Source: Roseivirga thermotolerans
GTDB lineage: Bacteria > Bacteroidota > Bacteroidia > Cytophagales > Cyclobacteriaceae
Assembly: GCF_014653175.1 (NCBI RefSeq)
Contig: NZ_BNAG01000001.1
Coordinates: forward strand, 496,001-560,000
Reading direction: 5' to 3'
Length of the DNA stretch: 64,000 nt
Part shown: positions 55,756 to 64,000 of the stretch, in pieces
Layout of the letters: each line of letters begins with the position of its first letter
Position numbering within the stretch: position 1 is the first letter of the stretch
Made by a program: the position numbers and the translations under genes
The notes under the pieces: model-generated
What the model saw: the letters and a program-made list of their open reading frames with translations, nothing else
Database searches by the model: none
What the model was told of the DNA's origin: nothing

Positions 55756-56971
55756 ATTTTGATTCTGAATTTAACATGAAGACGAAGCCATAGAAAAACC
55801 AAAAGAAATAGGTTGTGAATAACTCCCTCTGAAAATTTATTGATACCCCAACTATGAGGATGGTAAGCATGACTTGGGCAAATGAAACAATTCCTTTTTT
55901 TCTTAGCGAAAACAGTACCTTAAAGAAGTTTAATAAAATCACTGCGAAAAAAGCAAAACCTACAAATCCGATTGTCGCCATTAAGTGGAAAATCAAACTA
56001 TTGGCATTGTCGTCTTTGTAATAGTAGAGCCCCAGTATGTCACTCATTGAGTCATTTACCCTTTCAAAATTGCCTACGCCCACCCCAAAAACCGGATGTT
56101 CAGCTGCCATCAAAAATCCGCTATAAGATAGGCCAACCCGGGCACCTACACTACTTCCGCCACCCGCTGATTCTCCAAAGCCTGAAACGGCAATTTTCGA
56201 TTCCAGCAATACAGTACCAAGCTTCCAAGCCGCTTGAAATTCTTCCGTTTGGGTAAGCCAGTATATACCAACCACCAGCACCAGAAATGCAGTCAGGCGC
56301 TTGTATAAGGACAGGTTAGTCAGGTACTTCCAGAAATGACTGAAGAAAACAATCTGGCAAACTACGAGCATTAACCAGGTAGCCTTTGAAAAGGTAAATA
56401 GTCCAATAACAAAGCAGGTAAAAAACTGAATTACGAGAATGCGTCTGATGGTTTTTCTCTTATCAATCTTTAGGCCGTAAATGCAGAACAGACTGGAGAA
56501 AACCAATATGTTTCCGATCACATTTGGGTTAAAAATCTGAATGGTGCCAATAAGGTCTGGGTTCATCGGGTTATTATAGGCCACGATTCCCGAGACAATC
56601 ACCCCAAAGTTGAAAAATACAATGACCCAACCCCTGTAAAAGAGTGAATAATAGGCTGAAAACCATAAAATGAGGATGTAATAAAACACCCTTAATCCTT
56701 CGAACAAATCGACAAACTCAAGCCCATATCTCGAAGCATTCAGAAGTGATGACAAAACATGCCAGATTCCGATCAGCACCAGAGGTACATTCAATTTGGA
56801 CCTGTAAACCTCATATAACTCAGGACGCTTGCTGATGATAACCTCAAACAGAAGGGCCAAAAGCAAAAAATCACCAAAGCTCAGGCCAAAGAAATAAAGG
56901 CCGTCATAAGGAAGGTTTTTACCTATCCCAATAAGGAAGAATGTAAGAAGTACCAGGACCTTCCTCAGCAT
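55718..56971 (-). CDS. Wzy-like O-antigen polymerase/ligase (second line)
   Basis: 417 aa with ~11 hydrophobic helices and a periplasmic loop (~255-300) containing AGGGSSVGARVGLSYSGFLMAAEHPVFGVGVGNFE (as GARVGLSYSGFLMAAEHP and FGVGVGNF), the typical Wzy_C pattern of R/S-rich loop then GxGxGxF. It is the second polymerase/ligase-type gene in the window, supporting a separate assembly line. It starts 53 bases after the upstream capsule-synthesis gene. Confidence 0.83.
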   Translation of the reverse strand: MLRKVLVLLTFFLIGIGKNLPYDGLYFFGLSFGDFLLLALLFEVIISKRPELYEVYRSKLNVPLVLIGIWHVLSSLLNASRYGLEFVDLFEGLRVFYYILILWFSAYYSLFYRGWVIVFFNFGVIVSGIVAYNNPMNPDLIGTIQIFNPNVIGNILVFSSLFCIYGLKIDKRKTIRRILVIQFFTCFVIGLFTFSKATWLMLVVCQIVFFSHFWKYLTNLSLYKRLTAFLVLVVGIYWLTQTEEFQAAWKLGTVLLESKIAVSGFGESAGGGSSVGARVGLSYSGFLMAAEHPVFGVGVGNFERVNDSMSDILGLYYYKDDNANSLIFHLMATIGFVGFAFFAVILLNFFKVLFSLRKKGIVSFAQVMLTILIVGVSINFQRELFTTYFFWFFYGFVFMLNSESKYDQSSVAGSVNL

Positions 56972-57024
56972 TTGAGCTTTAGTTTTCGGTTTTGATGTAT
57001 TTGAAATTCAATGTATTAAGATAA

Positions 57025-58443
57025 TCAGACTTGTTGGTTAGCCAGCAATCGATATGTCCCCAACAACACCTCCTTATCCGACTCTCTGAGAAGCTCATAC
57101 TTAGTACCATAAACACGGGAAGGAGAACCCTGTACCACTCTTGGTTTCAGATATGCGAGTGATTCAATGATCTGCTCATCCAGCTTACTCTTATCGAGCT
57201 TTAATTCGAGCACCTCCCTGATTTGATGCTTCAGACTTAGCGGAGATTTGCAAGGAAATATAGTGGGAAAATGATTGTAAAAGTTTTTGGCAAATACAAT
57301 GGCTTTTCTACCGTATAAAGCCGCTTCGTAGGCAATGGTACCCGTCAAAGAGAATATCAATTCCGCTTTTTTCATAAGCAGCGGTGTTGGGTAGCTGTAA
57401 TTGATTAACCTAACCCCGGGGATTGAACGTATTTCATTGTAGTAGTCAAGGCTCTTTCCGTCTACATCCGTAGGGTGTATTTTCACATACAGGTAGTAAT
57501 CTGCAGGCAGGCTTCGGGCAATGATTCTTATAGTCTCGATTTGATTTGAGAAAAAAGATGCTTGAACGTCAATAGATGATTCCGGTTGGGTATGAAGTGC
57601 ATACAAAGCAAACCTGGCTTCTGTATCCACTTTCTTGACATAAGGCTTTATTAACTTAAAAATGAACAGTCGATATCGCCTTCGCAGATACATGGTAAGA
57701 ATCTGCAAGATCGTGTACCTGTTAAAATTATTTCCCCAGTCTGCAAACGATCTTCTCAAATTGTAATAGAATGCTCCTAGATGATTTGGAATTAACTTCA
57801 ATACATCCATAAAGGATCTGGTGGCAATTTTAAGCTCTGCCTTTTCCTTCCCCTCACGAAACTCTTTCAAGAAGTCAGCAGCCCAGCTTTTGTCTTCTTC
57901 AACATTCTCACGCCTCAACTCAATAAGGTCGTCAGTATAAATGCTGGTAGAAAAACCATACAGGTCATTGGGTATTCTTATTCTCGTAGCAATGGTGCAC
58001 TGGATACCTTTGGTTTTACATACCAATGATCCTAAAATCTGAGGTGCCGTATCCCGCCAGGTAGTAGCGATTCCCGGTTTGTGCTGATCAATGAAATCAG
58101 CGATTCGATGTTTTATGTGCCCGAGGTATTGAATACAAAAATCGTAAGATTTTGTTGAAAGGTTTCTGTCCATTAAGATGATGTCGTTGACCATAAGGTC
58201 CGACACTTTTTCCACTTCACTAAGCTCAAGTTTCAGTGAGCCAATGTCCTTGTTCTTCTCAAACTTAAAGCCCTCGTTTGCATAACAGATATTATCTTTA
58301 TTGACGCCATTCTTTTTGAGAAATTCATAATCAGCATTGAGGAAAACAATCCATAACGTCTCAAGATCATTTTCTTCAAAATATAAGGCCAGGCTTAGAA
58401 AATACTCAGCAGGATACCCTATTAAAACAATTCTATTACTCAT
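57025..58443 (-). CDS. Capsule-synthesis (KpsC/KpsS-like) protein
   Basis: I take the ATG at 58443 (MSNRIVLIGYPAEYF); the longer start at 58485 adds 14 non-conserved residues. The C-terminal half has ALHTQPESSIDVQASFFSNQ (~285-304), PADYYLYVKIHPTDVDG (~318-334) and ELIFSLTGTIAYEAALYGRKAIVF (as SLTGTIAYEAALYGRKAIVF), the capsule polysaccharide biosynthesis motif set (PF05159), seen in beta-Kdo transferases KpsC/KpsS and related transferases using CMP-sugars. The 472-aa protein may use a CMP-nonulosonate made by the genes downstream to the right. This donor assignment is inference. Confidence 0.72.
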   Translation of the reverse strand: MSNRIVLIGYPAEYFLSLALYFEENDLETLWIVFLNADYEFLKKNGVNKDNICYANEGFKFEKNKDIGSLKLELSEVEKVSDLMVNDIILMDRNLSTKSYDFCIQYLGHIKHRIADFIDQHKPGIATTWRDTAPQILGSLVCKTKGIQCTIATRIRIPNDLYGFSTSIYTDDLIELRRENVEEDKSWAADFLKEFREGKEKAELKIATRSFMDVLKLIPNHLGAFYYNLRRSFADWGNNFNRYTILQILTMYLRRRYRLFIFKLIKPYVKKVDTEARFALYALHTQPESSIDVQASFFSNQIETIRIIARSLPADYYLYVKIHPTDVDGKSLDYYNEIRSIPGVRLINYSYPTPLLMKKAELIFSLTGTIAYEAALYGRKAIVFAKNFYNHFPTIFPCKSPLSLKHQIREVLELKLDKSKLDEQIIESLAYLKPRVVQGSPSRVYGTKYELLRESDKEVLLGTYRLLANQQV

Positions 58444-59659
58444 TCTTTTTTGTTGTGAAATAGGCTCTCTCTTGCTTGAACACAAATAGAAATGTCAAAA
58501 GCAAATACAATATGGAGCAGGTAAGTTGAACGTAAGCAGCTGTATAAATATCCCCCTGTTTTAATAGTAAAGAGTTCAAACCTACAGAACAAACGGCTGT
58601 AGAAAATGCAATTATAGTCATGTAAAAAGTTTGCTTCAAGTAAGTTCGATAGGTCAAATATATAGAACTCGATATTCTCAAAAATTCGCCAACTATGAGG
58701 ATCGTAAAAACACCAGTGTACTCTAGGTATTTTCTTGCTCCAAGAAGAATATAAATGTAGTCTTTAAACCCGATCAACGAAAGTGTCATTATGAGGAGTA
58801 TAGTAATAAAAGATGCCCTAAATTTCCTGATCGTAGCAAAGTTGGATTTTCTAGCCTCTTCAAAATAGAGCAGAGGATAATAAAGCAAAAACAAGGATGT
58901 AAAGGCCTTTATTAGTCTGAGTACCCTACCGGCAATGGAGTAGTTAGATAGATCAACTTCAGTAAAAAAGAGCTTTATAAATACCTGATCTGAATACTGA
59001 AGGGTCCAAGACAATATTTCCGTTAATGCTATAGGAACGGAATACTTTAACCAATCTTTTAATGTGATTGTCCGGTCTTTAAAGCCTAGATGAGATGACC
59101 TGCTAAAAGTCCCGTTGACTATATAAACAAGAGCATAACTAAACCCTATAAGCCCTAAGACTTTCTTATAATCGTTGTCTCCAACCTGAAAAAAAAGTAA
59201 AAGTGAAGCCAGCAAGATCAGTGCATAACCAACCTTGTAAAGGTTCATCGTCCTGATATTTTTCACAGAACGATAGAAATAGGTACGTTCATTGAACAGC
59301 ACAAGAAATATGAGTGAAGAAGTATAGAAGTCGTTCAGCACCACACCTATCGCCAGATACAGGGCGAGGGTAACTCCCAAAAGATATTTACCGAGGTGTT
59401 TGCTTAGATGAGGAAGGGAGTTTAAGTTTTCATTGAACCTTAGGTAGCCATGATGCATCCCAAGGATAAGGACAGAAGATATTAAGGCAAATATATTCTG
59501 ATAGTAAGAAAAAAGCCCTAATTGGTCCTTAGTAAGCTTGGTATTGATTATGAAGTTAACTACATAATTCAGTGCCAGGAATAAAACACCACCACCTATA
59601 AAATTTTTAAAATTTTTAAGGTGTGTACTGCTTTGAAACTTCTTTAGCAACAACACCAT
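58436..59659 (-). CDS. Wzx-type flippase (second line)
   Basis: ~12-14 hydrophobic helices, PST/MATE-like layout; about 407 aa from the ATG at 59659. A TTG at 59686 is the only longer option and would overlap the SDR gene by 8 bases; the ATG leaves a 19-base gap. The signature N-terminal helix begins FKNFIGGGVLFLALNYVVNFI (as FIGGGVLFLALNYVVN). It would flip the second glycan's repeat unit. Confidence 0.86.
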   Translation of the reverse strand: MVLLLKKFQSSTHLKNFKNFIGGGVLFLALNYVVNFIINTKLTKDQLGLFSYYQNIFALISSVLILGMHHGYLRFNENLNSLPHLSKHLGKYLLGVTLALYLAIGVVLNDFYTSSLIFLVLFNERTYFYRSVKNIRTMNLYKVGYALILLASLLLFFQVGDNDYKKVLGLIGFSYALVYIVNGTFSRSSHLGFKDRTITLKDWLKYSVPIALTEILSWTLQYSDQVFIKLFFTEVDLSNYSIAGRVLRLIKAFTSLFLLYYPLLYFEEARKSNFATIRKFRASFITILLIMTLSLIGFKDYIYILLGARKYLEYTGVFTILIVGEFLRISSSIYLTYRTYLKQTFYMTIIAFSTAVCSVGLNSLLLKQGDIYTAAYVQLTCSILYLLLTFLFVFKQERAYFTTKKNE

Positions 59660-59678
59660 GTTATTAAACACAGAGGTT

Positions 59679-60476
59679 TTAGGCAACTGTCCAGCCTCCG
59701 TCCACTACAATATTGGCTCCTGTCATGTAGCTGGATTTATCAGAAATTAAAAACTCAATAGCACCGTTATAGTCGGTTCTGTCTGCCATACGGTTCAAAA
59801 AATTACGCTTTGCATAAGCACTCACAAATTCATCATCATGGTTGTCAAAAACCCCTCCGGGCGTAAGCGTATTGACTCTAATATTCTTGCCTCGGTAATA
59901 AGAAGCAAGATACCTGGTAAGGTGAAGTACCGCGGCCTTTGAAACGGCATACGACACCGGAGATGAAAACCTTTCATCGGGGTTGTAAATGTTCTTAACA
60001 TTATCGTATAAGGACTGGTCTGCCGCCTTGAGGCCATAAATAGAAGCCACATTGATGATATTGCCCTTACCTTGTTTCAGAAAAATTTTACAGGCTTCTC
60101 TACACGACAAAGTCATTCCAACTGTATTCCCGTCAAGTACACTCATCAGAGTTTCTTTCGTATAATTTTCAAAAGAATCATAAAAGCCTGGCGGTTTTAC
60201 CTGGGCGTTGTTAATGAGTGTATCAAGCTGCTTATAATTGTCTGCTATGACTTTAAAAAAGTTGACAATAGACCCTTCATCATAAAGATCGATTCGACAT
60301 GTTTCTGGTCTTGCGTATCCCTCTTTTTCCATTTGATCAGCAAGGAGATTACATCTTGATATATTCTCATCTCCTATGATAAGTGTAACGTTATTCTTTG
60401 AAAGAAAATTAACGTATTCAGATCCTAAAATACCTGTTGAGCCTATCAGAGCTACTGTTTTTCCGGCAATACTCAT
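59679..60476 (-). CDS. SDR oxidoreductase (PtmA-like)
   Basis: 265 aa classical SDR: GSTGILGSEYVNFL (12-25) as cofactor motif, NNAQVKPPG near the NNAG position (~88-96), NVASIYGLKAA (~141-151) and catalytic YAVSK (~177-181). The C-terminal GANIVVDGGW is typical of classical SDRs. It lies at the end of a four-gene block (Gfo/Idh, cytidylyltransferase, CBS-nucleotidyltransferase) whose order matches Campylobacter ptmA/F/B/E. Role in a nonulosonic acid precursor is inferred from this order. Confidence 0.82.
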   Translation of the reverse strand: MSIAGKTVALIGSTGILGSEYVNFLSKNNVTLIIGDENISRCNLLADQMEKEGYARPETCRIDLYDEGSIVNFFKVIADNYKQLDTLINNAQVKPPGFYDSFENYTKETLMSVLDGNTVGMTLSCREACKIFLKQGKGNIINVASIYGLKAADQSLYDNVKNIYNPDERFSSPVSYAVSKAAVLHLTRYLASYYRGKNIRVNTLTPGGVFDNHDDEFVSAYAKRNFLNRMADRTDYNGAIEFLISDKSSYMTGANIVVDGGWTVA

Positions 60477-60488
60477 GTCTAATAATTC

Positions 60489-61430
60489 CTAAATAATCTC
60501 AAATATTGTATTAGTGACCCTATCATTAAAGGGATCAGATATAGGGGTGTGATTTTTATCACCAAGCCTACCTATATAGTCTTTTAGCATGTCTAAATAC
60601 ATGTCGTTCCTCTCAAACGATCCAAAAGTAAAGTTTTGAATCGTTTTGTCATCAACACCAGTAGTTGAAATGGTGTTTTTGAATAAATCTGCCCTTATGT
60701 TACCCTTCTCACCCGATATCAGAATGTCTCTTTTATAGCCCCTGAATAAGTAGTCCAAGTGAATATTGACCAGTGTTCCGGAAGATGAAATGTAGGAGAT
60801 CTCAGCCACGTCATCAGCATCTACCGTTACATTGCCAACCCGTTCTGAAATAAAGGCCAATTTACTCAAAGGTTCACCAAACAACAGATCGGCCATGTCT
60901 ATTTCATGAACCAAATCTAACACTACCCCTCCTCCCTGTTCTTTATGAGCCGAGTACACTTCAAGATGGTTTTTTCCTGGTCTCCAGTCTGGGAGATACT
61001 GACCTACAAAAAACCTGGCAAAAAGGGTTCTGCCTACCGCTTGGTTATTCACAAGCTCCACTAGTTTTTTGACCACAGGATGAAACCTCATATTGTAACC
61101 AATCATAGCCAGTGAAGAATAGTCACCCGATCGTTCACGGAGCCGAGCCCAGTCTTCTTTTTTATGTACCAAGGGTTTCTCGCACAAAAAACTTATGTTA
61201 TTGTCAATAAGAGTATTCAAAAGCGAGATGTGCTCTGAGGTAGGTGTCGCCACGATCACCGCATCTGGTTTCAGCTCGACCAATTCCTTGGGGTCAGTAA
61301 TTTCCGGCAGATTGAATTCATTGCCTGCTGATTTCGTTCTCAACAGGTAAATATCATCAACACCTAAACTCAACAGATTTTGGGTATGCCTTCTACCTAT
61401 AGAGCCAAAACCGGCTACTAAGACCCTCAT
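60489..61430 (-). CDS. Gfo/Idh/MocA family oxidoreductase (PtmF-like)
   Basis: I start at the ATG at 61430, where MRVLVAGFGSIGRRH gives the N-terminal Rossmann motif immediately; the 14 residues upstream (from 61472) are not conserved. ATG overlaps the cytidylyltransferase stop (ATGA). The family motifs EKPLVHK (~80s) and GGGVVLDLVHEIDMADLLFG (as GGGVVLDLVHEIDMADLL) are present. 314 aa. Position between the SDR and the CMP-sugar synthetase matches PtmF, an oxidoreductase of the legionaminic acid pathway. Confidence 0.82.
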   Translation of the reverse strand: MRVLVAGFGSIGRRHTQNLLSLGVDDIYLLRTKSAGNEFNLPEITDPKELVELKPDAVIVATPTSEHISLLNTLIDNNISFLCEKPLVHKKEDWARLRERSGDYSSLAMIGYNMRFHPVVKKLVELVNNQAVGRTLFARFFVGQYLPDWRPGKNHLEVYSAHKEQGGGVVLDLVHEIDMADLLFGEPLSKLAFISERVGNVTVDADDVAEISYISSSGTLVNIHLDYLFRGYKRDILISGEKGNIRADLFKNTISTTGVDDKTIQNFTFGSFERNDMYLDMLKDYIGRLGDKNHTPISDPFNDRVTNTIFEII

Positions 61431-62140
61431 TGATAGCTGCCATACTTTATCCAAGCTTCTGCCACATACCAATCCATCATGTCATCTATACATACGGACC
61501 TTTCAATTGGCATCACATATGGTACGATGTCCTCTCCATACATAACTCCTTTTTTGATATGTTCTCTCCTGAAAATGTAAACCGCTCCATTTCGCATATA
61601 AGCAGTTGGATCATAAAGTTGTCTGGGCACCCCTTCAGGCTCATTTCTCCAGATAGGCTTTAACAGTCCGTTCTCAATTTTCTTCATGAGAATTGGATGG
61701 AACTGGTTGGCCTCCTGTACACTTACTACCGAATCGGGATTTTTCTCAAAAAAGAGGTCGATACAGTTATCAATATCCTTGCTCAACCTCAAAGGATTGG
61801 GGGGTTCTAGGTAAACCACAAGGTCGTAAACGCACCCATCTTGCTCTTCGGCAAACTCAAGTGCATGCTGAATCACACCAATTGCCCTTGCTGTATCTGT
61901 AGCCAAATGATCCGGTCTAATGAATGGCACTTCGGCTCCCAATTCTTTACAAACTGTTGCAATCTCTTCGCTATCTGTAGAGACAATCAGCCTGTCGAGC
62001 TTATCAGTGCTTTTGGCAGCATCGATTGTATAAGAAATCAGAGGCTTACCGTTAAGATCTTTAATATTCTTACCAGGCACTCCCTTTGATCCTCCTCTCG
62101 CAGGAATCAGCCCAAGTAATTTCGGCTTGTCACTCACCAC
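61427..62140 (-). CDS. CMP-nonulosonate cytidylyltransferase (LegF/PtmB/NeuA-like)
   Basis: 237 aa. IPARGGSKGVPGKNIKDL (~12-29), the N-acylneuraminate cytidylyltransferase motif, is followed by VSTDSEEI (~53-60) and DLVVYLEPPNPLRL. It activates a nonulosonic acid with CTP. Substrate among sialic, pseudaminic or legionaminic acid is not fixed; the neighbours favour legionaminic or a related sugar. The start is GTG at 62140, overlapping the upstream gene by 11 bases. Confidence 0.88.
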   Translation of the reverse strand: MVSDKPKLLGLIPARGGSKGVPGKNIKDLNGKPLISYTIDAAKSTDKLDRLIVSTDSEEIATVCKELGAEVPFIRPDHLATDTARAIGVIQHALEFAEEQDGCVYDLVVYLEPPNPLRLSKDIDNCIDLFFEKNPDSVVSVQEANQFHPILMKKIENGLLKPIWRNEPEGVPRQLYDPTAYMRNGAVYIFRREHIKKGVMYGEDIVPYVMPIERSVCIDDMMDWYVAEAWIKYGSYQ

Positions 62141-63188
62141 TCAATATTTTTAATGTCTTATTATATTCTTCCCACTGCCCGGTGTCAAACCATGAGTTTT
62201 CACTAATAGGATAGACACCTACTTTACCTCCCTTGGTCTTAACACTTTCCATCAAGTGGGTAATATGAAAAAACTCGCCATCCGGAATCAGGTCTAAAAC
62301 GGACTTATTCAACACATACATTCCTGTAGAAATCAGGAAGTTGTATTCAGGCTTCTCACGTATCTCCAGCAGCTCACCACCCTTGTCGATTTCACAAATA
62401 CCATACGGAATTTTGTAATGCATCATTGAAGAAACCAGGGTAACCTGATTATTACTTTCTTCATGTAACCTTACCAACTCGGCATAATCGGCATTGATAA
62501 TGATGTCACAATTGCTAACGATAAACCGATCTGGTAAGTAATCCTGTAAAAGTTTCAGGCTACCGGCAGTACCTAGAGGTTTTGGTTCGTCAACAAACTG
62601 AATATTGTAGTCTTTCTCAATATCGTTGAAGTATGACCTGATAATCTTAGACTTGTGATTCAGTGTCATAAAATAATCCTTGATATCATGCGCCCTGAAT
62701 TTGTCGATGATCTTCTCAACTATTGACTTATTGCCTATAGGAATAAGCGGCTTTGGCAGGATGGTGGTAAAAGGTTTGAGTCTCGTGCCGAATCCACCGG
62801 CCATAATGACCACCGGTAAGTCCAGCTTATCTTTTTTAATTGACTCTACTTCAGCCCCAAAAATGTCGGTCCAGAACAGTAGCTTTACTGGTTGTTTTGC
62901 ATCATTGACAACCGGAATACAGGTAATCTTATGCTCAATCATTAAGGACTTAACATACTGAATATCATATCCCTCTTTGACCAGATGTGGTACCTTGTTA
63001 CAAACCTCTGTCACTTCGGTATCCAAGCTTTTTCCTGCAAGTATCCACCTCCTGATATCGCCATCCGTTAGAGATCCGATCAGCTTTCCTTTCTGCGAAG
63101 TCACAAAAACAGATTTTTCTGAAGTTGCATTCAGTTTCTTCATTGCCTCCAGGGCACTCAAATTTGCTGCAACTATGAAATCCTCCAT
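62130..63188 (-). CDS. Nucleotidyltransferase with N-terminal CBS pair (PtmE-like)
   Basis: 352 aa from the ATG at 63188; a GTG at 63203 gives 5 more residues. Two CBS repeats span ~1-120 (ALEAMKKLNATSEKSVFVTS ... MIEHKITCIPVVNDAKQPV as separate blocks), then a sugar-nucleotidyltransferase domain (~125-352) with VIMAGGFGTRLKPFT (~127-141) and ISNCDIIINADY. This domain order is that of PtmE, reported to make GDP-GlcN-type precursors for legionaminic acid in Campylobacter. The substrate here is inferred. Confidence 0.84.
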   Translation of the reverse strand: MEDFIVAANLSALEAMKKLNATSEKSVFVTSQKGKLIGSLTDGDIRRWILAGKSLDTEVTEVCNKVPHLVKEGYDIQYVKSLMIEHKITCIPVVNDAKQPVKLLFWTDIFGAEVESIKKDKLDLPVVIMAGGFGTRLKPFTTILPKPLIPIGNKSIVEKIIDKFRAHDIKDYFMTLNHKSKIIRSYFNDIEKDYNIQFVDEPKPLGTAGSLKLLQDYLPDRFIVSNCDIIINADYAELVRLHEESNNQVTLVSSMMHYKIPYGICEIDKGGELLEIREKPEYNFLISTGMYVLNKSVLDLIPDGEFFHITHLMESVKTKGGKVGVYPISENSWFDTGQWEEYNKTLKILSGE

Positions 63189-63205
63189 ATTTCTTTTAGA
63201 CACAG

Positions 63206-64000
63206 TTATTTCAATTGTGATTTTAAATAGTCTTCCAGATTTTCTTTAAATGAAAATTGATAATGTTGCTCTTCTGTTCGATCAAAACCTGCGATGTTTT
63301 CCCATGGCTTATCCTGGGTGAATATAGCGGGCAAGTGTTTTCCTGAGATTTTCTCACAAAGGCTGATCAATTGCTTGATTGTGTATTGATCATTGCTAAA
63401 GAGATTGAAAGTACCAGGTGTAAAATCATCTATGATCTGGTGAAAAACACTTGCAGCATCTTCAATATTCAGATAGTTTCTAATCATACTTCCATCGTTA
63501 TTGAATGTCAGAGATTCGTCATTAAGAAACGACTTAACCAGATAATTTATGATGCCTTTAGGCTGAGAGCCACCGTAGAGGTTTGGAAATCTTAAAATAA
63601 TCAGCCTGTTTTTATCCACTCTTTCATTGAGTTGCCATTCGGCAAACGCTTTACAGGCCCCGTAAACTGATTCAGGGTTCTGACGTTCGTTTACTTTTAT
63701 GTTATGAGAGTAGCTTCCATAAACTGCTACACTGGATATGTGTATAAGTCTGGTTTCGTTACCCTCAATGGCTTCTGCCAAATATTTGATCCCTATGCTA
63801 TTCAAATCAAAACACAATCCGGAAGGTCTAGAAACCTGGCCAGTGCAGTTAATTATGAAATCCAGTCTCCCTTCCCTGATTAAAGTTGATGATCGAGGAT
63901 CAAGGAGATCATAATGTATAAACTCGATATCAGGATCAGCTGGTGGTTGAATATCGCCACAAATCAGTTTCAGGTCAGTATTGGCCTTCAGGTCTTCAAT
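63206..64000 (-). CDS. NAD-dependent epimerase/reductase, 3' part (5' end outside window)
   Basis: The frame is open to the right edge (residues visible from IEDLKANTDLKL on), so the TTG at 63817 is internal. The seen 265 residues have LDFIINCTGQVSRP at the site of the usual HLAA loop, HISSVAVYGSYSHN (catalytic Ser area), VYGACKAFAEW with the active Tyr/Lys, and RFPNLYGGSQPKG. It is an extended SDR acting on a nucleotide sugar. Missing from view is the N-terminal Rossmann motif. It is 17 bases ahead of the PtmE-like gene and probably belongs to the same operon. Confidence 0.8.
   Translation of the reverse strand: MEDLKANTDLKLICGDIQPPADPDIEFIHYDLLDPRSSTLIREGRLDFIINCTGQVSRPSGLCFDLNSIGIKYLAEAIEGNETRLIHISSVAVYGSYSHNIKVNERQNPESVYGACKAFAEWQLNERVDKNRLIILRFPNLYGGSQPKGIINYLVKSFLNDESLTFNNDGSMIRNYLNIEDAASVFHQIIDDFTPGTFNLFSNDQYTIKQLISLCEKISGKHLPAIFTQDKPWENIAGFDRTEEQHYQFSFKENLEDYLKSQLK

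Noticed and set aside
1-64000. CRISPR array, tRNA or rRNA genes
   Set aside because: No regularly spaced repeats or tRNA-like TTCRA arm/anticodon patterns were found in the intergenic regions by eye; short tRNAs could still be missed without a covariance search.

Overview
The window looks like chromosomal DNA of a Bacteroidota member, probably a marine Cytophagia-type bacterium. The grounds are a protein with a type IX secretion (T9SS) sorting domain, paired DUF3857/transglutaminase proteins, a periplasmic PPIase trio followed by a MoxR ATPase, several Wzi-like outer-membrane proteins, promoters resembling TAnnTTTG, few clear Shine-Dalgarno sites and moderate-to-low GC. No tRNA, rRNA, CRISPR array or complete mobile element was found by eye.

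Left part (1-23.9 kb) is mainly core genome: the end of a DUF368 membrane protein, aroE, a small unknown protein, uvrB, a coiled-coil lipoprotein, amtB, two DUF3857 proteins, superoxide dismutase, tadA, aspS, a PP2C phosphatase/STAS/anti-sigma-kinase partner-switching module, three SurA/PpiC-type periplasmic folding factors, a MoxR ATPase, a 3-hydroxyacyl-CoA dehydrogenase and pheS. The exception is 6.05-7.18 kb. There, about 0.93 kb carrying a decayed lipoprotein gene and a small membrane protein is inserted between amtB and the next gene, and the intergenic region (with both genes' last codons) is duplicated as 105/106-bp direct repeats.

Middle part (24-50.2 kb) is a surface-glycan locus. 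galE, ugd and uxs would supply UDP-Gal, UDP-GlcA and UDP-Xyl. A WcaJ-type initiating phosphotransferase, three Wzi-family outer-membrane proteins, four glycosyltransferases of GT4/GT2 type plus a WecG/TagA-type enzyme, a Wzy-like polymerase, two sugar-nucleotide epimerases, a MycE-like methyltransferase, a Wzx flippase, a Wzz-like co-polymerase and a large SLBB export protein follow. Embedded in it, on the opposite strand, is a protein joining a phage-type intramolecular chaperone domain (Peptidase S74) to a T9SS sorting domain.

Right part (50.3-64 kb) reads as a second glycan assembly line on the minus strand: a WecA/MraY-type initiator, an epimerase, two GT4 enzymes, a pyruvyl transferase, a second Wzy-like protein, a capsule-synthesis (KpsC/KpsS-like) protein, a second Wzx, and a nonulosonic-acid-type block (SDR, Gfo/Idh oxidoreductase, CMP-sugar synthetase, CBS-nucleotidyltransferase) whose order matches the ptmA-F-B-E genes of Campylobacter legionaminic acid synthesis. 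That block probably continues past the right edge. The single Wzz/Wza-type pair at 46.5-50.2 kb lies between the two lines and may serve both.
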